Assembly (NCBI GenBank): GCA_020425835.1
Contig: JAGQRC010000087.1
Location: forward strand, 1-9,341
Length of the DNA: 9,341 bases
DNA from: Planctomycetota bacterium
GTDB taxonomy: Bacteria; Planctomycetota; UBA8108; UBA1146; JAJFFE01
Reading direction: 5' to 3'
Shown here: positions 6,800-9,341 of the stretch, piece after piece
Layout: each line of letters starts with the position of its first letter
Position numbering within the stretch: the stretch's first letter is position 1
Translations under genes and position numbers: made by a program
The notes under the pieces: model-generated
What the model was told of the DNA's origin: nothing
The model's input: the letters and a program-made list of their open reading frames with translations, nothing else
Databases searched by the model: none

Positions 6800-6883
6800 C
6801 CCGACTCGCTGGTCGCTCGGTTGGGATGCCGCGGTGGGCGTCTTCGAGTTGTGCGGTCGCCCGTGAGGTTGTGGCCTGCTCTG
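6800..6883 (+). repeat. Degenerate tandem repeat, copy 2
   Basis: This second, shorter copy is offset by about 100-118 bases. It starts CCCGACTCGCTGGTCGCTCGG and ends TGAGGTTGTGGCCTGCTCTG (6864-6883), differing from copy 1 by one substitution and one deletion in the last 20 bases. A GGGCG/CGCCC pairing occupies the place of the copy-1 hairpin. Similarity in the middle is weak and needs gaps. Confidence 0.45.
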
Positions 6884-6910
6884 CGAGTACCCCGCCCGGT
6901 TTGGAGTTTT

Positions 6911-6929
6911 CGTGCGAACTTGCCGCACG
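6911..6929 (-). terminator. Small hairpin just after selD, possible terminator
   Basis: CGTGCG (6911-6916) and CGCACG (6924-6929) form a perfect 6-bp stem with a 7-base loop, 5 bases beyond the selD stop. On the selD strand it is followed by GAAAAC instead of a T-run, so intrinsic termination is doubtful; it may instead protect the transcript 3' end or work with Rho. Confidence 0.3.
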
Positions 6930-6934
6930 GACTG

Positions 6935-7984
6935 CTAGCGCAGTCGGACCCAGGTGGTGGGGTCTTCCTTTTCGACCCGGCCCACAATGGCGCGAGCGGG
7001 GGTCTGCTCGCGCTCGAGTTGTCGAATGAGGGTGTCGACGTCTTTCTCGGCGACGGCGATCAAGAGTCCTCCCGAGGTTTCGGCGTCGAAGGCGAGAGAG
7101 GCGAGTTCCGGTGGCACGGATGGCTCGATGCCGGCGCGAGGGCCGAGGTAGTGCCGACTTCGCGCGGCGCCGCCGGAGAGGCAACCCTTCATGGCGAGCT
7201 CGCGGCTGCCGAGGGTGAGTGGAAGCGACTCTGCATCGAAGACGAGGGTCACCCGCGACGCACGGGCGACCTCGGAACCGTGGCCGAGGAGTCCGAAGCC
7301 CGTGATGTCGGTGACCGCCGAGACGTCGAGCCCCTCCGTCGCGCGCGCGGCTCCGTCGTTCAGGGTGGCCATGCTCTCGACGGCGAGGCGAACCTGCTCC
7401 TCGTCTTCCTTGCCCTTCTGGATCGAGGTCGTGACCGCGCCCATACCGAGGGGCTTGGTCAGGACGAGGATGTCTCCGGGTCGCGCGTCGCCGTTGGCTC
7501 GGACGTGGTCGGGATGAATGAGCCCGGTGACGGCGAGGCCGTACTTGATCTCCTCGTCCTCCACGGAGTGTCCACCGAGGAGCGCCGCGCCGGCCTTCGC
7601 GATCATCGCGGAGCCCCCGGCGAGGATGTCCCCGAGAATCGACATGTCGAGCTTCCGACGCGGGAAGCCGACGACGTTCATCACCGAGAGCGGCGTGCCA
7701 CCCATCGCGTAGACATCGGAGAGCGCGTTGGCCGCTGCGATCCGACCGTAGTCGTAGGGGTCGTCGACGATCGGTGGGAAGAAGTCGATCGTCTGGACCA
7801 GCGCGCGGTCCGCATCGAGACGAACGACTCCCGCATCATCCAGGTTCTCCGGACCGAGGATGACGTCGTCCCGCGTCGGGATCGTGAGCTTGGAGAGGAC
7901 CTGTCCCAGGTCCTCGGGCGACAGCTTGGAAGCTCAGCCGGCGCAGCTCGCGTATTTCGTCAGTCGGAGTTTCTTCTTGAACAC
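6935..7984 (-). CDS. selD: Selenide, water dikinase (selenophosphate synthetase), selenocysteine-containing
   Basis: SelD makes selenophosphate from selenide and ATP, the selenium donor for SelA. The full product is 349 residues, normal for the family, if TGA 7936-7934 is read as selenocysteine. The N-terminus then reads LRLTKYASCAGUASKLSPEDL, with Sec17 at the place of catalytic Cys17 of E. coli SelD and K20 also conserved. Downstream signatures are NLDDAGVV, TIDFFPPIVDDPYDYGRIAAANALSDVYAMGG, GDILVLTKPLGMGA, TDITGFGLLGHGSE and AETSGGLL. The only in-frame start between an upstream stop (8014-8012) and the TGA is GTG 7984-7982, giving a 25-base overlap with the end of selA and a weak GGTGGGA about 10 bases upstream. 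Cotranscription with selA is expected. Starting instead at the ATG of 7705 would remove the active site and ATP-binding N-terminus. Confidence 0.94.
7885..7936 (-). promoter_or_regulatory. Bacterial SECIS element in selD mRNA
   Basis: This is the selenocysteine-insertion signal bound by SelB, lying inside the coding sequence as in bacteria. Eighteen bases after the UGA, GAGGACCTG (7915-7907) pairs perfectly with CAGGTCCTC (7903-7895) around a GGA loop. A lower stem of 7 bp pairs TGAGCTT, which contains the UGA itself (7936-7930), with AAGCTCA (7891-7885). The two stems are separated by an asymmetric internal loop (14 and 3 nt). A UGA at the stem base and a guanine-containing apical loop at this distance match the general design of the E. 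coli fdhF SECIS. Confidence 0.85.
7934..7936 (-). other. Selenocysteine codon (TGA) of selD
   Basis: This in-frame TGA sits between CAG and ASKLSP at codon 17, the catalytic cysteine position of SelD. Conservation continues on both sides in the same frame, a SECIS-like hairpin follows, and selC and selA are adjacent. Recoding is therefore far more likely than a nonsense mutation. Confidence 0.93.
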
Positions 7985-9341
7985 GATTCGTCGTTCCCAC
8001 CAGAGAGTCCGTCACGACAGGTCACCGCGACCTCGGACAGCCGACGAGCCAACTCGTCGAACTCATCATCGTCGAGCGTTCGTACGTCGAAGAACAGCGC
8101 ATCATCGCGAACGCGCGGCAGGACGGCAGGATCGCCCGTGCGCAGCGCCCGTCCCCAGTCTGCGAGGGCCGTAGGAGGACGGACTTCGACGCCCCAGGTC
8201 GGAAGGTAGCGTGCCGGAAGCGAACCACTTCCCGCCATGGATCGATCGGGAGATGCCTGGACCTCACCGAGACCATCGATGCTCGACAGCCTCGCGGCGA
8301 GTCGCTCCGCTCGGGTGCGCAACTCGGATCCGTCCGTGAGCAGACGGCGAAGCGCCGGGACCTCGCGGATGGCCGCGTCGGTACCTTCGCGGTAGATCCG
8401 CAGCACCGACTCCAAGGCCATGTAGGTCAAACGGCAAGGCCGCACGGCTCGGTAGAGCGGGTGCTTGCGGCAGCGTTCGACTGCGTCCTTCCGCCCGAGG
8501 ATCAACCCCGACTGGGGTCCCCCGAGGAGCTTGTCCCCGGAGAAGCACACGAGATCGGCGCCGGCCCTCAACGAGGTCGACACGTGAGGTTCACCCGGGA
8601 TCCCGTGTCGCTCCAGGTCGATCAGGCAGCCGGAGCCGAGATCGTGAACGACCGGAATGGCATGTTCCCGACCGAGCGCCACGAGCTCGTCGATCGAGAC
8701 CTCTTTGGTGAACCCCTCGATCCGGTAGTTGCTCGTGTGCACCTTCAGGATCAAGCCGGTCTCCTCATCGATCGCCTGCCGATAGTCGCGGAGGTGGGTT
8801 CGATTGGTGGTGCCGACCTCGACCAGCCGCGCGCCACTCTCCTCCATGACGTCGGGGATGCGGTAGGATCCACCGATCTCGACGAGTTCACCCCGGGAGA
8901 TGACGACTCGCTTGCCGCGAGCGAGTGCTCCGAGAATCAGCATGGTCGCGGCGGCGTTGTTGTTCACGACCGTCGCGCGCTCGGCTCCCGTCAGCTCACA
9001 CAGAAGCTCCGCGCAGCCGAGGTCGCGACCTCCACGCTCACCGGACTCCAGATCGAGCTCCACGCGAAGTGGCGCGCCACTCCGCTCGTTCAGGGTCCTG
9101 ACGGCGCGCTCGGGAAGTGGCGCTCGGCCGAGCCCAGTGTGGAGAATGACGCCCGTGCCGTTGATCACTCGGCGGTAGTACGGACGAGCCGCGAGCTCGA
9201 GGGCGTGGCGCAACCGTCGACGGACCGCGTCGAGAGCGAGCTCGGTCTCCTCCAGTTCGCCACGCAAGCCGCGTTCTCGCAGACCGTCCAGGTCGGATCG
9301 CAGATGACGTGTCACGACCGACAGGGAGTGCTCCGCGACCT
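7960..9341 (-). CDS. selA: L-seryl-tRNA(Sec) selenium transferase (5' end beyond window)
   Basis: SelA is the PLP-dependent enzyme that converts Ser-tRNA-Sec to Sec-tRNA-Sec with selenophosphate. The visible part has 459 complete codons and shows the family motifs: RRVINGTGVILHTGLGRAPL, VNNNAAATMLIL, RGELVEIGGSYRIPDVM, EVGTTNRTHLRDYRQAI, KVHTSNYRIEGFTKEV, VHDLGSGCLIDL and FSGDKLLGGPQSG, whose lysine (codon 8532-8530) should carry PLP. The C-terminus contains MAGSGSLPARYLPT and DALFFDVRTLDDDE. The frame is open to the window edge. A GTG at 9315 could be used, but the residues before it (VAEHSLSVVTRHL) resemble the normal SelA N-terminal helix, so the true start is probably outside. The stop lies 25 bases inside selD. 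Confidence 0.95.
   Translation of the reverse strand, partial: VAEHSLSVVTRHLRSDLDGLRERGLRGELEETELALDAVRRRLRHALELAARPYYRRVINGTGVILHTGLGRAPLPERAVRTLNERSGAPLRVELDLESGERGGRDLGCAELLCELTGAERATVVNNNAAATMLILGALARGKRVVISRGELVEIGGSYRIPDVMEESGARLVEVGTTNRTHLRDYRQAIDEETGLILKVHTSNYRIEGFTKEVSIDELVALGREHAIPVVHDLGSGCLIDLERHGIPGEPHVSTSLRAGADLVCFSGDKLLGGPQSGLILGRKDAVERCRKHPLYRAVRPCRLTYMALESVLRIYREGTDAAIREVPALRRLLTDGSELRTRAERLAARLSSIDGLGEVQASPDRSMAGSGSLPARYLPTWGVEVRPPTALADWGRALRTGDPAVLPRVRDDALFFDVRTLDDDEFDELARRLSEVAVTCRDGLSGGNDESCSRRNSD

Noticed and set aside
6424..6987. N-terminal extension of the second kinase reaching 6987 on the minus strand
   Set aside because: It runs through the P5 oligo (peptide FFFNDTATTE), across the tRNA-Sec gene and into non-coding DNA. 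Composition is shadow-like and has no kinase similarity.
6935..7705. SelD starting at ATG 7705 (256 residues)
   Set aside because: This would cut off the catalytic residue and the conserved NLDDAGVV and TIDFFPP segments, which are clearly encoded upstream in frame.
7934..7936. TGA as a nonsense mutation making selD a pseudogene
   Set aside because: SelD-like sequence continues in the same frame on both sides, the stop sits exactly at the catalytic Cys position, a SECIS-like hairpin follows, and tRNA-Sec and selA are adjacent.
6782..8209. 475-residue plus-strand open frame opposite selD and selA
   Set aside because: It is the antisense shadow of two confidently identified genes in high-GC DNA, rich in Arg, Glu, Asp and Val with no motif.

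Overview
The window is high-GC, tightly packed bacterial DNA. It carries a flagellar/motility-type sigma factor, two WaaP/Kdo-kinase-like proteins (suggesting an outer membrane) and a selenocysteine system. This fits a Gram-negative, flagellated, selenoprotein-making bacterium of the broad Myxococcota/Desulfobacterota ('deltaproteobacterial') type, but the lineage is inferred from gene content and style only. An embedded sequencing oligonucleotide shows the window comes from an Illumina-based assembly, plausibly a metagenome.

Left part (1-1543, + strand): the 3' end of an unidentified gene, a small two-helix membrane protein, and a FliA/WhiG-family sigma factor, closed by a GC-rich hairpin. 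Next (1646-4641, + strand): diaminopimelate decarboxylase lysA and a multi-pass GT-C-type glycosyltransferase, joined by an ATGA stop/start overlap. Convergent to these (5605-4673 and about 6423-5602, - strand) are two related kinase-fold proteins joined by a GTGA overlap. Both lack the usual catalytic Asp/Asn residues.

At 6426-6457 the sequence matches, on the minus strand, ten T followed by the first 22 bases of the Illumina P5 oligonucleotide. This is not biology. It interrupts the 5' end of the second kinase, and the linkage between everything left of it and everything right of it should be treated as unproven.

Right part (6582-9341) is a selenocysteine locus. It holds tRNA-Sec (selC) on the + strand. 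Converging on it from the - strand are selA (5' end beyond the window) and selD, which overlap by 25 bases. selD is itself a selenoprotein gene: an in-frame TGA at codon 17, at the position of the catalytic Cys17 of E. coli SelD, is followed by a strong stem-loop of bacterial SECIS type. A naive annotation would start SelD about 93 residues too late and lose its active site. SelD makes selenophosphate, SelA uses it to convert Ser-tRNA-Sec to Sec-tRNA-Sec, and that tRNA decodes the UGA in selD, so the locus depends on its own product. selB is not in the window. Between selC and selD lies a G/T-rich non-coding stretch with a degenerate tandem duplication.
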